Source of the DNA: Hydractinia symbiolongicarpus
Lineage: Eukaryota; Cnidaria; Hydrozoa; Anthoathecata; Hydractiniidae
Assembly (NCBI RefSeq): GCF_029227915.1
Contig: NC_079881.1
Coordinates: 9,052,001-9,116,000 of the forward strand
Reading direction: 5' to 3'
DNA: 64,000 nt
Part shown: positions 1 to 13,800 of the stretch, piece after piece
How positions within the stretch are numbered: the stretch's first letter is position 1
How the letters are laid out: every line of letters starts with the position of its first letter
Position numbers and translations under genes: made by a program
Notes under the pieces: generated by a model
The model's database searches: none
What the model saw: only the letters and a program-made list of their open reading frames with translations
Told to the model about the DNA's origin: nothing

Positions 1-655
1 TAAATTTTTCAAACTTACACTTTAATTTTACATAAAAAATTTGTTTCAGTAATAAGACTATCGTTTCTGTCTGGTTCCCTTTCATCTACACATGCGTCAT
101 AAAGTAATTAATGGAGGAATTTTTAATCCACCTATAGATACATTTCTTCCAAAAAAATCAAATCACAGCCCACCATACCTTGAGGGAATTAATTTTTGTC
201 AAAAATTTTTAAATATCATAGATTTCAATCCAATTTGTGAAATTAAATTTAGTGAAATATCCATTTTACAAAATTAATTCCTGTTTTGCTGATTCATGAA
301 AATTATTTTTTATGGTCTTTTAAACATGCTTTTTACTGTACATAAAATACAAAACACGATTTAACAAAGCGTATCAATTACATTGTTGGTATAATGGACA
401 CTTTCTGTTCTTAATTGTGCTTAATGCATAAAGAAATCCCTTATATGTATACTTTGTATTGTAAAGAATAAATTACTACAAAAAGTAAAAAAAAGTTTAT
501 CCATTAATATTACGTCCCTTAAGGCACATTGTTTTAATCTAACATTATTTTCACAGAGTGCATTAGGCACTTAAAAAAATATGTATAACACAGTGGCATA
601 TTTTCAGAATTTTTCAAACTTTATATTACAAATCTGAATTCAGGAGAATACTTAC
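1..655. other. EXOC7 intron or unresolved exon at left edge
   Basis: AT-rich sequence following the last exon of EXOC7 that I can place. A short open stretch on the minus strand near 40-95, with an AG just upstream and a possible GT donor near 15, could be a further exon, but it has no residues I can align to Exo70, so it is not called. Confidence 0.4.
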
Positions 656-3600
656 CTCAAAATTAAATTTAAATCCTTCACGTTTAATACTAAAAAATTA
701 CAAAAAAATTAAAAATTAAAAAAACATGTTAACACATCCACATATTCATATTCATATGATCAATATTAATATTTGGGTACTCTAAAAAAATATGCACACC
801 CTTGCAGTGATTGTAACAACATTGTGGAACGATACTGCGAATACATGCTCATAAAATCTAGAAAATAAATATGTGTGTAATCTTTGTGCGAACAAAATAA
901 AATGCATATTTTTTATGTTTTTTGTAAACACAAAAATATTGAAAATTTTGCTTTAAAACTTGAAAGAAAAATTAACATCAAGCGCATAGTGCTATTTTTA
1001 TAAAATTCATTTTTTATTTTTATTGTCTGATTTTGTGCCTGTACAATCTTACTTACCCACACCCTTTTTATGCTCTGTTAACCAGGTTGCAATAGTTGCC
1101 AACTCATCCATTACTTTTACTAAAATTAAAATTGTTTGTAAACACTAACTTCAGCAGCCCATTCATGGAAGGTGTTCTGCATCTCTTATTGGAATGTTCG
1201 CTCAGTTGGAACCTTTGTAGCCCCCTCCCCCCCTAGGGGTGTTTTCGTGAAAAATTACTTTAACTAATATAGTATTTTTTTTGCAATTCAAACTTATTTC
1301 AGGCCTAATTATCAAGACAAATCACGCTTAGAAATTGCTCATAACACAAAGGCTGTTGATTATTTTTATCAATTGCTAAATTCAGAGAAAAACTATAAAA
1401 GGACAAATTCGTTTTTCGAAAAGTTTTGCAAATTTAATTTTAGGGATTCGTTGCATCATTTCTAATAATGTATTTTCCTGAATTGACTTTTTTTGGAATT
1501 TTCTCCCAGATAAATTAATCTTAGGGAAAGTTAATTAATGTAAGGTAACAATGCTTCTGTCTTGCCTTAGTCTGTTGTAACTATTAAAAATTCCAGGAAT
1601 AAGCAGCTATAATTTGAAATTGTGTAGGCAATTTATTATTGTTGCAAAGTTTGATAAGAAAAGTTTTCCAATGATTAAAACCTGCTTTTACCTGAAAAAT
1701 GTTGTATTGGGTCCTCTTCAGCTTCTAATTCACCATTATTATCTGAAAATAAAAAAACAGAAATTTAACTGGATGATTTTAAACCACTAAATTGAAATCA
1801 ATTGATTTAAAAAACACAAATAATTAAAAAAGAGATAAAAAGAAGGATATAAAGCTAGGTCTTCTCATTGAAAAACCACCTGACAGTTGTGTTTTTATTC
1901 AAAATAAAAATGGTTTGCATTTGCTGTTTTGTCAATGGCAAGACGTTTTTTGACAGACATATTTTAGCTATTATTATACAGATTAGACCTATCTTCGTGG
2001 AAAATCCACAAAAAATTGCCTACTAGGATTTTATATGTTGTCAGCATCGTAATGAATTTACTCTACAGGGGTTCGAAGCAGACCTGCCTGGTCCTAAATT
2101 TGGGTTTCCTAAATTTGGCACAAACGTAAAGCATATTTTAAATAAATGAAAAATAGTAATAGAGATTCAAACCTGAGTTTTCAACCATGGCATTTAGTAT
2201 ATCTTGAATTGTTACAACAGGTACAGGCTTGCTATTTCTCTTTAACAGCATCAAAAATTCTTTTTCAAGTGAATCTCTTGCGGTTTCATATAAAGATTCC
2301 TAAAATTATTAAGATAACTGCGTTTCACATCAGATATAAATAATCACATTTTTCTTAGTGCACTTTGCAGTTGAGATAACGACAAAACAAAGTGAGTTTC
2401 ACTACAATGTTTACGTTCATGCATAATCCTTAGAGTTCCTTATTTCCATAGGGAAAAGTAAGTTCGTTTTGGACATTATAATTGGAAAATGGATTTGAAC
2501 TTTGTTTAAATTTTTCAAAATAGTTAAACGTTTATGTCATCCAAGGAATTATCTAAATGTTGAACTTAGAATTTTAATTTTTTTATGGTCAACTTTGTAA
2601 ACAGATTTGTGACAAACTCAGGGTTAAGCTACTCTATGAATAATCCACAGGAGATTTATGAAATAGCAATTTTTCAGAGCTTGGAGCTTGAAACGCTGAC
2701 TAAAATGTATAGGATCCCATGCTTTGATAAAAAAATAAGGAGTAGGATTTAAAGGATTTTTGATGATGTCACGAACCTGTTGATTCTGAAACAGGTGGGT
2801 TGGACCACCTTTCAGGAATTGACTAAATTTTGGCAGTAGGTGAACCCTAGTTATCCAGGTAAGAGTTGATATCAGTTATTCTTATCTGTTTCAAAGTTAT
2901 AATGCCTTAAATTAAAAAGTGCAATACAATACAATGACTTCACTAATAATGTATATCCATCCGTTTAATGCACTGGCACTGTGCTGTAATGTCAAAAAAA
3001 ATTTAACAACTAAACTTATAAACATTGCCATTGTTATATGAGACTAGTCATTAGCTATGGAAATATCCCCAGGAATGCAACCGTTCCTACATTGCTATTT
3101 CATGCATCCTAGTTCGGCTGCTATCATTAAGTAATTGAATCACTTAGTGCATAACCATATTCAACAGGCAGGCAAAACATGGCCATTATTAAAGGGATAT
3201 AAAAATACATACTAATACGGAAAGTTCGATACTGTCAGGACTGTTCTTTTTGAAGAATCGAATAGCTTGGTCTATCTTTTCCATGCTTTCTAAATACTCT
3301 TTCAGTTTTCCACTTGGTCTAACCAAAAAAAGTAGGTGTTATATATATCCTGGTTGTACTCATCATCATCATCACTACAAAACTTTTAATAGACAATCCT
3401 GATTCTAAGTGCTTCGCAACATTCATAATAAACAACTTTAGAATTTTGTTTTTACAGTAGATTTTATATTTTCCCAAGTCTCATTTTATATTTTCCCAAG
3501 TTTCCCATGTTTATTTCAAACTATTACATCCCAATACGGAAGAGTATACAAGGAGGTATCTAATAGTGATCATCTTTCAGTTAACATGCACCTCTTAGGC

Positions 3601-4530
3601 AAGGTTGTTAACAAGATCAAAAGGGAGTAAAAACCTTTGAAAAAAAATCTAATAAACTAAAGTGCATTACCCTTCCTCAATAAGTGGTTTTAGATTTGAT
3701 GATACACTGTGATAACTCAACACATCATCCAATAAATGCAATGTTTTGTCAACATCTGAATGTTGTGTTAAGGCATATGTCAAGACAAACACAACTAAAA
3801 TAACACCAGCAATGGGAAATAAGAGGAAGATAAAAACCAGTGAAAATGTCACTATGCTAAAACATCCTCTTTTTTTCCAACAGTTTAAGAAAACTGAAAC
3901 CTACTTCTTACACAGCTGTGTTAAACAAACCCTTTAACTCGTGGTTGCGATTGACTAAAGTTTCTGAAAAAGATACTGTCTTGACGTCTCTGAAGATCTG
4001 TTGTTTCTTTGTGAACAGGTAATATGGTGTCTTCTAGCTTGCATAACCGATCTTCAAATGATGTTAGAATATTAAGCTATAAGAAAGTTACAAACATCAA
4101 CTGAAAAATTAATTAAAAAAAACAAAATTTACAATTGTTATAGTCCAGATAACATGATATAGCTTATGCTTGCTGTTGAAAAATATTATTTCCTTGGAAA
4201 CAAAACAAAAAAAATAAAAGTATATTACCATATTATTTGCCAGATTATTACTTTTTGAAAGACTATCCTTCAGCCATTGTATGCTAGCCTTCTCCTGTAA
4301 AAAGGTCATTTAAATAATTTTAGTACGACTTAGATAAACACAAAGTAAATGCAAGCTTAAAAGGCTTTTAGAATGCTTCCAGGTGCTTATTCAAAGTATT
4401 TTGATAGGCTAGTATAAGGTTTACTCCTCGTGTATAGTTAAATTCTTTTCATATATAAACAAAAAACATATTCTAGTACCTCCTCCAACTTAGCTTCAAT
4501 TTCTCTTTTCCTGAGAGAAATATCTTCCAT
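656..4530 (-). CDS. EXOC7: Exocyst complex component 7 (Exo70), N-terminal third, partial at left edge
   Basis: Exo70 is the exocyst subunit that binds membrane PI(4,5)P2 and Rho-type GTPases and helps tether secretory vesicles to the plasma membrane. Ten coding exons read in phase: 4530-4480, 4294-4229, 4076-3977, 3755-3671, 3318-3213, 2299-2173, 1742-1692, 1119-1057, 857-800, 689-656, giving 247 residues. The family is recognised from the N-terminal coiled coil (RKREIEAKLEEEKASIQWLK, then DSLSKSNNLANNM), LEDTILPVHKET, VDKTLHLLDDVLSYH, EEGPSGKLKEYL, NSPDSIEL and DFMSMYSQYRS, each lining up with vertebrate EXOC7 in order. The ATG at 4530 was chosen because it sits just before the conserved RKREIE stretch and the exon continues upstream as apparent 5' UTR behind an AG acceptor. 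The 58-nt exon uses a weak GTGTGC donor. The C-terminal two thirds lie outside the window. Family assignment is strong; the last two exons are less certain. Confidence 0.88.
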
Positions 4531-5956
4531 TGCTAATCTATTTAATATATTTGTTCTTCTTTCATTTCTAATACCTAAAGTTTAAAGCATATTAAAAAAA
4601 TTCACTTCACGAAATGTTTCAAGAACTTTTCTAGACATGCTTTTAGTCTATGCAAATTAAAGTCAATAAAAACACATTATTTTTAAGTATTCATATCTTT
4701 ACACATAATTTTCATTTTTTGCGTATTAAACAAGTGGAGGCACTCGAAAATTGTCATTGATTTATTAAAATCTGAAAACCAGGTATCCTTTCCAACGCTG
4801 TATTTCTTTTCTTTTACAGTAAAATGAAAAATCTGTGACAATGGACCTTGAGTTAACAAATGTTTAAAAGAAATATTAATCGTTTATAGTGCAATAAAAC
4901 AAATAGATTGATGGGAAATGACAATATTAAAAAAATAACAAAAATAACATTGAAAACTTTTAAAACAAAAAAAATACAAAAACAATTTAAAAATACAACT
5001 ACATTTCATTCCAAAATCCAACTTTTTTTATTTTTAAATATCCTATAAATATAAACTATTGAAACATTAAATACTACAATAACAAGTATTTTTAAATATT
5101 TATAAATTGTTTAAAAACATTCACAGATTCAGTCTTTTACCCAACATCAAAATTTGTAAGGATATAATGCGCATAAAAAATCACCCAGATACGAAAGAAA
5201 AAAAATGTAAAAATCACCAAGGCTACTTAGCATTAAAGCATTGATTAACAACCGTAGCTTCCAGCGTTCAGATTATTACATTAAAGAAAATTTCTAAATT
5301 TGTCTCAGATTCGAAAGCTGTAGGTTTGCAGCCTGAAGAAAAATATGATCAGATTCTTACCACTAGAAGCTGTGGGCAATAATACGATAATAGGAAACCG
5401 CCTATGCGAAATTTTCATGTGTGTAAAATTTTACAAATGGTAATGCACAAAAAGGTGTTATAAATAATGAAGCTTGTAAAAATCTTGTATTTTTGTAAAA
5501 TTGCAGAAACCTTTTGTTGGTACACCTAAGTTATTTTTAAGGTTTTTTCAGTCAGAAAAAAATTGTTGAAAAGTATTAGGCCAATGAAGCGCACATAGTA
5601 TTTAAACTGAGTAAACTTTGAAGCATGATAAACATTGTATAATAAATAAGATATATAACCCCTACCTATGCAAAAAATTAAATATTTTTTTTCCTCTTGT
5701 TTTTAAATAATCAACATGTTCCGTTTCAACTATTAAATATATGAAAATAATTACTTAAAAATATATTTTTTGATTAATTAAACACTAAGAAAACAGTAAC
5801 AAAATATAACTCATGGTAAAAACATGGTGTTGCCATGCCAACAACTGTCAACAATAAATAAGAAAATAAGTAACAAATTTCAGTTTTTATTTACACTCCT
5901 ATTAATTTATTTATTTAATTAAAAGGTTTTTCCTTTGAAACGAAATTGAAAATTCT
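4531..5956. other. Intergenic spacer: EXOC7 5' UTR and SUN gene 3' flank
   Basis: Very AT-rich. The stretch to about 4573 is probable EXOC7 5' UTR, because an AG acceptor lies there on the minus strand. Minus-strand AATAAA hexamers lie at about 5907-5912 and 5886-5891, 45-70 bases beyond the SUN-gene stop, and are plausible polyadenylation signals. No other coding signal was seen. Confidence 0.5.
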
Positions 5957-8900
5957 TTATTTTCTATCTTCTTCTTCTTTTTCTTCCACTTCTTCCTCAG
6001 CACTTTCATATTTTTGCCATAAATGTGATTGACCATGCACACGAAAACGATAGATGCATGTACAATCTTTGTTGCCATGGTTACTGAGAATTCGTAACTC
6101 AATAAAATCAACTGGTTTGGTAGATACATTCTAAAAGCAAGAATATTATGTATATCAGAACTTTAATGGAATTGTGTGGTTGAGAATATTGGAATTTGGA
6201 ATCACATAGTTCACCTGAACTTTAAAAGTCTGTACTGCATTACGTTCTCTTAAATATGTGTAAGAACCAAGTTTAAGTTTTTTGTGCCCTTTAGCATCTA
6301 GCCATGCCTGAAATAAAAAATTTAAATATGCAAGACTATAAATAATATGACGCTATAAGCTGCAATGTTTAAAAATGCCTTGACCCTTCTTCGCACTTTC
6401 ACTATTCATTTCAAACCACAAAAATCTTACTTAATTACAAATATTAAACCACATATGATCTTAATAAAAAACAAGTAATAGTTTAAAATGCAATATCATA
6501 CATAAACTTCGAATTCTTTAGGGGCACTTTCAAAAGATTCTTTTGAGTACTGATCTAATCTTTTATCCAAATGTTCAAGAGTAACCAAGGTTGGGGTGAT
6601 AGACGTAGCAAGCTAAAAAAACAAAAAAAAAACTGTTTAATTGAGACACTCATGCCACAAAATATATATCAAAAACATTTTAAATTTTGTTGTAAAAAAA
6701 CGAACCTTAATAACAATAAAACCATGACTCCCTTTCATAGACCAACAGTTGCCAGGTAAGTTTTCAGGATTGATAATAGATCGTGGTGAACGTGGGTCTT
6801 TCCATAAGGACATACCAAACACTTTTATTATTGGTGCACCTACTTCACATGTGTCAGAATAGTAAGATGAGAGTATTGAACCACCTAAACACATGAAAAA
6901 ATAACCCTCGTTTCAGAATTATTCTTGTCAGAATTTTGATTTCTTTCATACCTCTGGCTTTGCTAAAAGAATTTTTGCAAATCAGATGTTTTTCAAAAAT
7001 TGCTGACTGTGGTATATTTCACAAGAAGATTTTACACATTAAATAAAAATTTCTTTTTATAAAAATTATTTGTCTTCTGAAATGTGAACCAAACACTGCA
7101 TACCCTGCACAAAATTAAATAAAAAATAAATTGTTTTCAATTATTTCTGATACAATAATTAACTGTTTACCTGCTGATTCCAGTGCAAAATCAGGTATTC
7201 CAAGAAAGTCGGCATGGTAAACTTCAAGTGAGGATTGAATGCTTGAAAATATATTATGAGAAAGTAACTTGCATTCCTAAAAAAATCAAGTACAAGATAA
7301 ATATAATATTTTGTAAATGCAGCCTATAGTGAGTTGGCAAAACATATGTTTATCTCCAGTAACGAATGTATCATGAATAAGAAAAAAATCGGCTTTTACT
7401 AGCCCCAACTTTTTACTACCTCATGAGTTGCCGATTGCTGCTGTTTTAAAATGAAATTTGGTTTAATTATGCTGAAAGGGTGCAGAGAGTTTTGTATTCA
7501 TATTATTTTAACAATAGACATTTGTAGTTTTTGTTTTATTTATGTTTAGGGAAAGATAAATAGTATCATGCTATAAAAGAAAAAATATGTAGTCTGAAAA
7601 GTACCTTCAGTGACTAATGTAAATTTATTTTTTCTTTAAATTTTAAAAGGGTTACTGCTCTTTCTTAAGAGCATTTACATGTACACAAATATTATGTCTG
7701 TAAAATACTCATTTTCTTTAATTGCACAAAAGTCTGCAAAAACGTGTCAGCGTATCAACTTATTGTCCTTTAAACTGCTTACCTCCCCTCTGCATAAGCT
7801 GCTTTGGTCCTTTTTATCACGTTCATTGTCATTCAGTCGTTCTAACATTAAATTATAAACGCACTTAGCACCATTATAACAATATAATAAAGTACATAAA
7901 AAAACAGTGGATTGAAACTTACGTTCATCTGTTAAATTTTGAATATAATCCATTCTATTGTTGATTGACTGCATGACATTAACAGTTGCCAAAACCTTAA
8001 AAAGTATAGTGATATTCGACAAGTGTAAATTTAAAGAATCATAAATAACAGTCCTTACAACATACTTGTCTGTTGATTTTCAAAGTTTAAACAGATATCA
8101 ATAACAACTAACGTGAAAATACTTCAGTAAAAAATGGATAAAGGTTACTGTCCACTTATTTCTCCCTTTTATTAAGCCCCCACCCACATCTAAAACCACT
8201 AAAATTTAATCAGCCAACCCTTAGGGGCTAAAAAGGAAGTATAGTATAGAGGTACTCGTTAAAAGAAAAATTTGTTAACAGCTAAACATCATTGTGTTAT
8301 TTGAAAGGTTGTGTGTCATGAAAAAAATTTAGGATGCATTCAAATTACTTAAGACCAAGTTTTGTCTGTTTCAGTAACAAACCAAGACAGTAATTACATC
8401 AGCAATAAGGTTTGTATGTTATAAACTGGATAAGAAGGAATCAAAATGAAAATAGGAGCTACCAGAAAACAATACAGGAATAATTCTTCATAAAAACATC
8501 TTAAAGAATGGAAGTTGAACTACAGACAAAGAGATGGTCTTTGACACTTTTTTTACGCAAACTATTAATGGTATTTTACTGATTATGAACACATACCTGT
8601 TTTTGTAGTTGCTCTAGTGATGTTTTATGTTCTAAATCCTCCTTTTCTAACAAGTTCAGCTGCTCTTTACAGGAGCAGTTTCTTCCCAAAGTGTTTATTT
8701 GTTTGTTTAGATTAGTGATAAGTGTGGATTGTTCCATCAAAGATTTTTGTAAACTAAAGTTAACATAAAAATTCTAGAGCAAGTTGTTTGGAACGTATAT
8801 TATAGTTATTAAAAGCTGCTAGACCTTGTAATATAATTAGCAAAGGCAGTGATAGTTAAGTCTGGAGAACCTATACCAATTCCTTATTATTATTTATAAA

Positions 8901-11381
8901 ACAAATTAAGGTCTACCTCTTTATTTGTAAAATGTTGTCTGTGTTAGTCTCAGAACATGTCGAGCATGATGAATTACCCTAATTCAAAACAAAAAATTCA
9001 GAACCCATGATAACTTCAAATAATCAAAAGTAGAACAAAAATCACAATAATCACAAAACCGACTTACAACGTTTAAAAAACTTCGATCTAACCAAATCAC
9101 AACTAAAATAAAAATAAAACAATCAATAAATATTCTCTGTTTTATAATGCAAAGATAAAGAATATTATTATTGCAGTCTTGTGAAATGACAGTTGATATC
9201 TTTTTCTTGCTGGCAAATTTTCTTTAGTGTACATACCCTCACAGATGAGAGCAACCAGAAGAAGATAAATAATAAACTGTATAGCATGTCTAAAATAAAT
9301 AAATAATAATAAAAGTACTTCCATTGACAAAGAAAGAGATAAATATGAATCTCAATCATTATGAATGAATTTCAGTAATTAAAAATAAACAGTACATGAT
9401 CAAATGGCAATTTTTACCTTTTTCTACGAGCAATATCATGATCTACAAATAAACAACAAGAAAATATTATGTTATGGTTGATTGTTTTTTGCATGGGCAT
9501 GTTTTTTTATTTATACATAAAGATCAAATATTCATATTTTGTTCTGAATCACTAGAACCAGTGGTGATTTTATGTCATTTTGTCTATTTTAGAACAAAAA
9601 TTCTAGAATATTTCCACAGATTCCAATGGGCACATATCAAATTTAATTGTTATAGCATTTTTCAGCTTTTTTTGCGTAACCTAAGTAGTGTCAGTCGAAA
9701 ATTCAGAATTCAAGAACAATTCCAGAGAAGCATCAAAAGCATTTAAAACATAATCTTAATAGTAAAAAAAATTCAAGACAATTCAAGAAATAAGCCATCC
9801 TATAAATTTAGCAATGATCAGGGTGAGTGCTACGATGTAAAAGGCTTAGAAATTTTAATCCACAGGATATCCAATTTTTTGGAGGACTTTTAATGAAAAA
9901 CTGACAGGATTTTCACGAAAAAAACTATGTACATTTTAGTATTTTTAAAGATGGAGAATATCTAAGGAGATTTTAAAGGTGATGCAATGAGGGAAGGTTT
10001 TGGAGAAATGTTTAGAAAAGATTTGCAATGTCTTAAGGAGACATTTGAAAATTGAAGAGAATTGAGAAGAAAGTTTTTAAAACGAACAAAATGAAAAATT
10101 GCCAACCAAGCAATAAAATATATCAGCTGGTTAGCCTGTCAGAAAAACTAATTGGGAATTAGCCTGTTGTAAAACAAGCGATAGAAATATATCTCATTTT
10201 GTCTTTTTGTGTCCTTAGCAGGCATTTTTTCTTTTTTAAACACAGACAGAATGTAATGAAAAATGCAGAACAAAAAATGTTCTTGCTTGCCAAAGTCAAT
10301 AAGCAAGAAATGTATATCCAATCTCACAAATGGATCAGACTACCTTGATTTTCAAAACGCGCGTCATTAGATAAAAATGTTGATTTGGGATTTTCTATCC
10401 TCTGAAAATTTCACTATTATATATAGCAGCATTCTCTTTCATTAGAAACAACAATAAAATGATTCTTTAGGGCTGGCATAAGGATCTATCTTTATACCTT
10501 CATTGTCATTCATCGAATGGCCATTTGCCAAACTCCAGGAGTTTTTCTTTGCAGATGGTATATATTTCAGGTTTTCTATCATTAAACGGGGAAATAAGTT
10601 AAAATTACATGCAGAAACTTATAAAATAATAGAGGTTAAAGTCTTTGTGCATAAACACTTTAAAAGTCACTTAAAAAGATTGTGTTCCCAATATGTACTT
10701 TTAAAAAAAACTCCTTTAAACGATTTTTGCACTAAGATTAGATAAAACATACATTTACAGTCAAAAATCTAGCAAAAGACTATAACACCTGACAGTTAGG
10801 TTGTTATTAAAAGGGTCTGCATGTTTTAGAAAGAGCATGAGACAGACTGCTCTGCAGAACCACACGATGAAATGAAATAAATGAGATGAAATAAAACCTA
10901 TACATACCAGCTAAAGCTGTGTCAATTTTGTCTAATCCTATAAGAGAATTAAAATCTCTATTGTATAAACAGCAAGAATAATGTGGAGCTATAGGTGTTT
11001 TTAAGTGGACTTTCATACTAACCACAATACAAGACTCAATCCATGTGGTTTAAGGCTATTAACTTCTTAATTTAAAATTAGGAATAAATCCTAAAATACA
11101 CAATCATCAGCTAGAATTAACATTCTAATCTGAAACACTAAGTGTAAAGCTTTAAAAAACTGGTGAAACAGGTCCAAAATACATGAAACAGAAAAAGAAA
11201 GCATTTCTTTACCATACAAATGTTTTGGATTATCGTTATATGTAGCAACTTCTATGGAATCGAATTCAGCTTGATCTTCTTCTTCTTTTGCTTTCAGTTT
11301 ACGTCTGGTCATTGGAGATGCATTGTATCTTGCAGGACTTCTCCCTCTACGAAAGGGATAGGTTTTTGTTTCTATACTCAT
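5957..11381 (-). CDS. SUN-domain inner nuclear membrane protein (SUN3/SPAG4-like)
   Basis: SUN proteins span the inner nuclear membrane and bind KASH proteins in the perinuclear space to build LINC bridges between nucleus and cytoskeleton. Fourteen exons read in phase: 11381-11213, 10937-10908, 9442-9418, 9289-9237, 9102-9068, 8978-8917, 8753-8597, 7995-7923, 7841-7783, 7276-7171, 6884-6706, 6612-6502, 6307-6215, 6130-5957, giving 441 residues. Order: basic N-terminus (about 1-75, with RRGR and MTRRKLKAKEEE), one membrane segment (about 76-96, FIIYLLLVALICEVVIW), coiled-coil stretch (about 120-220), SUN domain (about 245-418). Diagnostic SUN residues include PDFALESAGGS, SLWKDPRSPR, NLPGNCWSMKGSHGF, APKEFEVY and DCTCIYRFRVHG. 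The length resembles human SPAG4 (437) more than SUN1/SUN2. Oddities are 25-35-nt micro-exons around the membrane segment and a 23-residue acidic tail after the SUN fold. The exact paralogue is uncertain. Confidence 0.93.
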
Positions 11382-12389
11382 CTTGATACATGTCTATTTA
11401 ATTATATACTCTGAAAACACACATACAAGGTAATAGGTAATGATTATGTGTACTTGTAGTTACCTAAAAGGACATATCAGCAGTACAATTAGAGATTCAC
11501 AATCAGACTTTCGAGAGTTGCAAATATTTTTTTTAATACATCAGTAAAAATTGTATATAGACTTTAACACTTTGAAATTAAAAAAATAAAATGATTTTGG
11601 GTATTGGTTTTTATTTTATCACATTGGTTAGTTTAGTTTATATTTTCCTAAATAAATCAGGCACGTCTGACGTTTTTGCACCAAAGACAAACACATTCAA
11701 GTATCAAGATCAGGGATTCACAAACTATTTTGTCTACGGACAGTACAGTAGAAGAATATATTTTTACCAACAATCCTCACTAGCTTAATATACAGGATCA
11801 TAATAAATACAAGATATAATAATGTATCAGATAATTTTGGAGGGAATCTACCATCATAGCTAAAGAGCTAGGGGTATGATAGTCACCTTGGTACAGGCAC
11901 AACTAGGTTACAAGGAAAAACAAAAAAAACAGAACTAAAACCTACGAGATGTGTGACAAATCTTATACCTAGTAGATTGCAAGAATGTGTTTCTAGAGGC
12001 TTTCTTTAAGCACACAATATGAGACATCAAAGAATTCAATGCGTGGCGTAAGTGTTTGGAAGGAGTTCCATGACAAAGTAGCTTGATGACGAATTGATTT
12101 AGTACAAAATTGATTGGTACATGGGTAGGTAACTTTCAGAAGACCATTAAATTGTGCTCGTGAATTGAGTGGGTGAGTGAAGTCAATAACATATGTAAAG
12201 GAAATAGCATAAAGTATAGCATAAAAATAATAGCAATAGCATAATATAGCATAAAAATAATAACTTGTGAAGAAAAAGGAATATTATTCGTATGTAAAAT
12301 ATCAAAAAAAGTATACTAAGATTAGCATAAAAATGTGTATTGGCTGCGTATGTGTATCTAACAAAAGACATTAAACAAATAGCCAAGTT
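11382..12389. other. Non-genic spacer upstream of the SUN gene
   Basis: AT-rich; no ORF with recognisable content. It should contain the SUN-gene promoter, but no TATA-type element stands out from the background. 12197-12260 has short direct repeats built on 'agcataaaaataata'. Confidence 0.5.
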
Positions 12390-12657
12390 TTAGAGTGTAT
12401 AAATTCTTTTACCAGAAGCGCTAGGTTGTCCCCAAATTTGAGAACAATATAGTAGATTGGAATAAAACATCACATGGTACTAAGTGTCTAATCTTAGCCA
12501 AGGTTCCATTTGCGCATTTTAGTAGTTTAACTGCAATTTTATTAATTTGTGAGTTCCAACTAAGGTTAAAGTCTAACAGTACACCAAGGTACTTGATGCA
12601 TTCACTGTAAAAAAATCTTTCCCCTATAATCTTTAGTCTCATAGGCAGGGCTATCAA
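12390..12657 (-). pseudogene. Non-LTR retrotransposon RT C-terminal fragment
   Basis: The minus strand encodes the post-catalytic part of a CR1/Jockey-like reverse transcriptase: IKYLGVLLDFNLSWNSQI, then KLLKCANGTLAKIRHLVP. It continues in the next frame, after a 1-base shift near 12450, with LYCSQIWGQ before a stop at about 12390. No catalytic YxDD box or upstream RT region is present, so this is an old fragment. The family follows from the KYLGV...W...I pattern followed by a QIWGQ-type motif, standard for LINE RT thumbs; the clade is inferred. Confidence 0.72.
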
Positions 12658-12849
12658 TAAGAAAATAACACCGGAGCAATAAATTGCTCCCCAAGGTTAA
12701 AATAATTTAAACTGGGACGAGCAATCTGAATAAATAGAATAACTTTTTAAAAGCATATTTTTTTATCTATTTTATTTATTTATTTTTATATATTTTGGTT
12801 CTTTTTTACTGTAAATAATAAGAAAGAGAACATAACAAAAGAACAATAT

Positions 12850-12891
12850 CAATTCATCTCACATGGAAATCATTCCATGTGAGATGAATTG
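12850..12891. repeat. Perfect 19-bp hairpin, 4-base loop
   Basis: Left arm CAATTCATCTCACATGGAA (12850-12868), loop ATCA, right arm its exact reverse complement (12873-12891). It lies in non-genic sequence. It is one of four near-perfect short hairpins in this window. Confidence 0.95.
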
Positions 12892-13520
12892 TGAGAAACT
12901 GATTGGTGTAAAATAACAACAAAATTAACCTGTGATTATTTAAACAAACATTGGTGAGTGCTAGTTCTCAGGTATATAACAAATATTAAAATTTTTTCTG
13001 TTAAAAAATTTAAAATTCTGAAAACACTTTTTTTTTTTTTGGTAACTCATGCTTAATAGCTGACTACTATGTTCCCACACAAAATATGGAACAAAATAGT
13101 AACGTGCAGACATAGGCCATTTTTTATGAGATTTTTGTTTTCAAAACATGTAACCTTGTGTCAGCAAACATTTGCCGTGGTAAAATCGCACATATGAAGT
13201 CTTATAAAAGGATTTGTTTTTCTAGAATACAGTTCAGTTGCCTCCTATGCCAATGCACAAACAATAAAAGCATTAAAAACATATAGATAATAGACATGGT
13301 ATATCCCTTGAAATATATGCAATCTATCTTTCACAAGAATAGCTTCATTTAATTCCCACTCTTTTATTTTTAATTGTTTAATAAAATTTATACCCATCTG
13401 CTGCAGCTTTTTCTATTGCAAGTACACAGAAAAGTAACTTTTTTGTTGCGAAATAACAATAGCCAAAAAACTTTTCTATTTACTTACTTACTATTCTTAG
13501 TGCAGATTAATTTTATTTTT

Positions 13521-13800
13521 TCCTGGAAGAGATATGGCTTTAGATGGAGGAGCCCTGGGGTATTTAATGCTTATCTTGAGTTACACAGACACAATCAGGG
13601 TCCTCGCTTTCTGCCAGACAACTTCTTGCAACATCACTGCACTGCTCACACAGACAGTGTACCACCTCCTGCATTTCCCTTTTATCATGGCTGGGTTTAA
13701 CCTGTGGTTAGAGTGTATCAATTACTCTCGCCCATACTTAATCGCTACAGGGGAATTGAGCCTGTCTCCTGACTAAGATACAGTGTCTATATGCTCTCCT
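13521..13800 (-). mobile_element. Diverged tRNA-derived SINE copy (copy 3)
   Basis: Clearly homologous to the copies at 15858-16209 and 36721-37055 but more diverged. Shared blocks include the ...TATTTAATGCT..TTTGAG- like stretch near 13560-13585, the CAGACAACTTC..GCAACATC block near 13615-13632 and the ATGGCTGGGTTTAACC block near 13687-13702. The tRNA-like head (right end) is badly eroded and the B box is not intact, consistent with an older insertion. Confidence 0.75.

Noticed and set aside
5911-6129. 72-codon ORF overlapping the last SUN exon in another frame
   Set aside because: The neighbouring frame gives the conserved CIYRFRVHG ending of the SUN domain and a proper splice phase.
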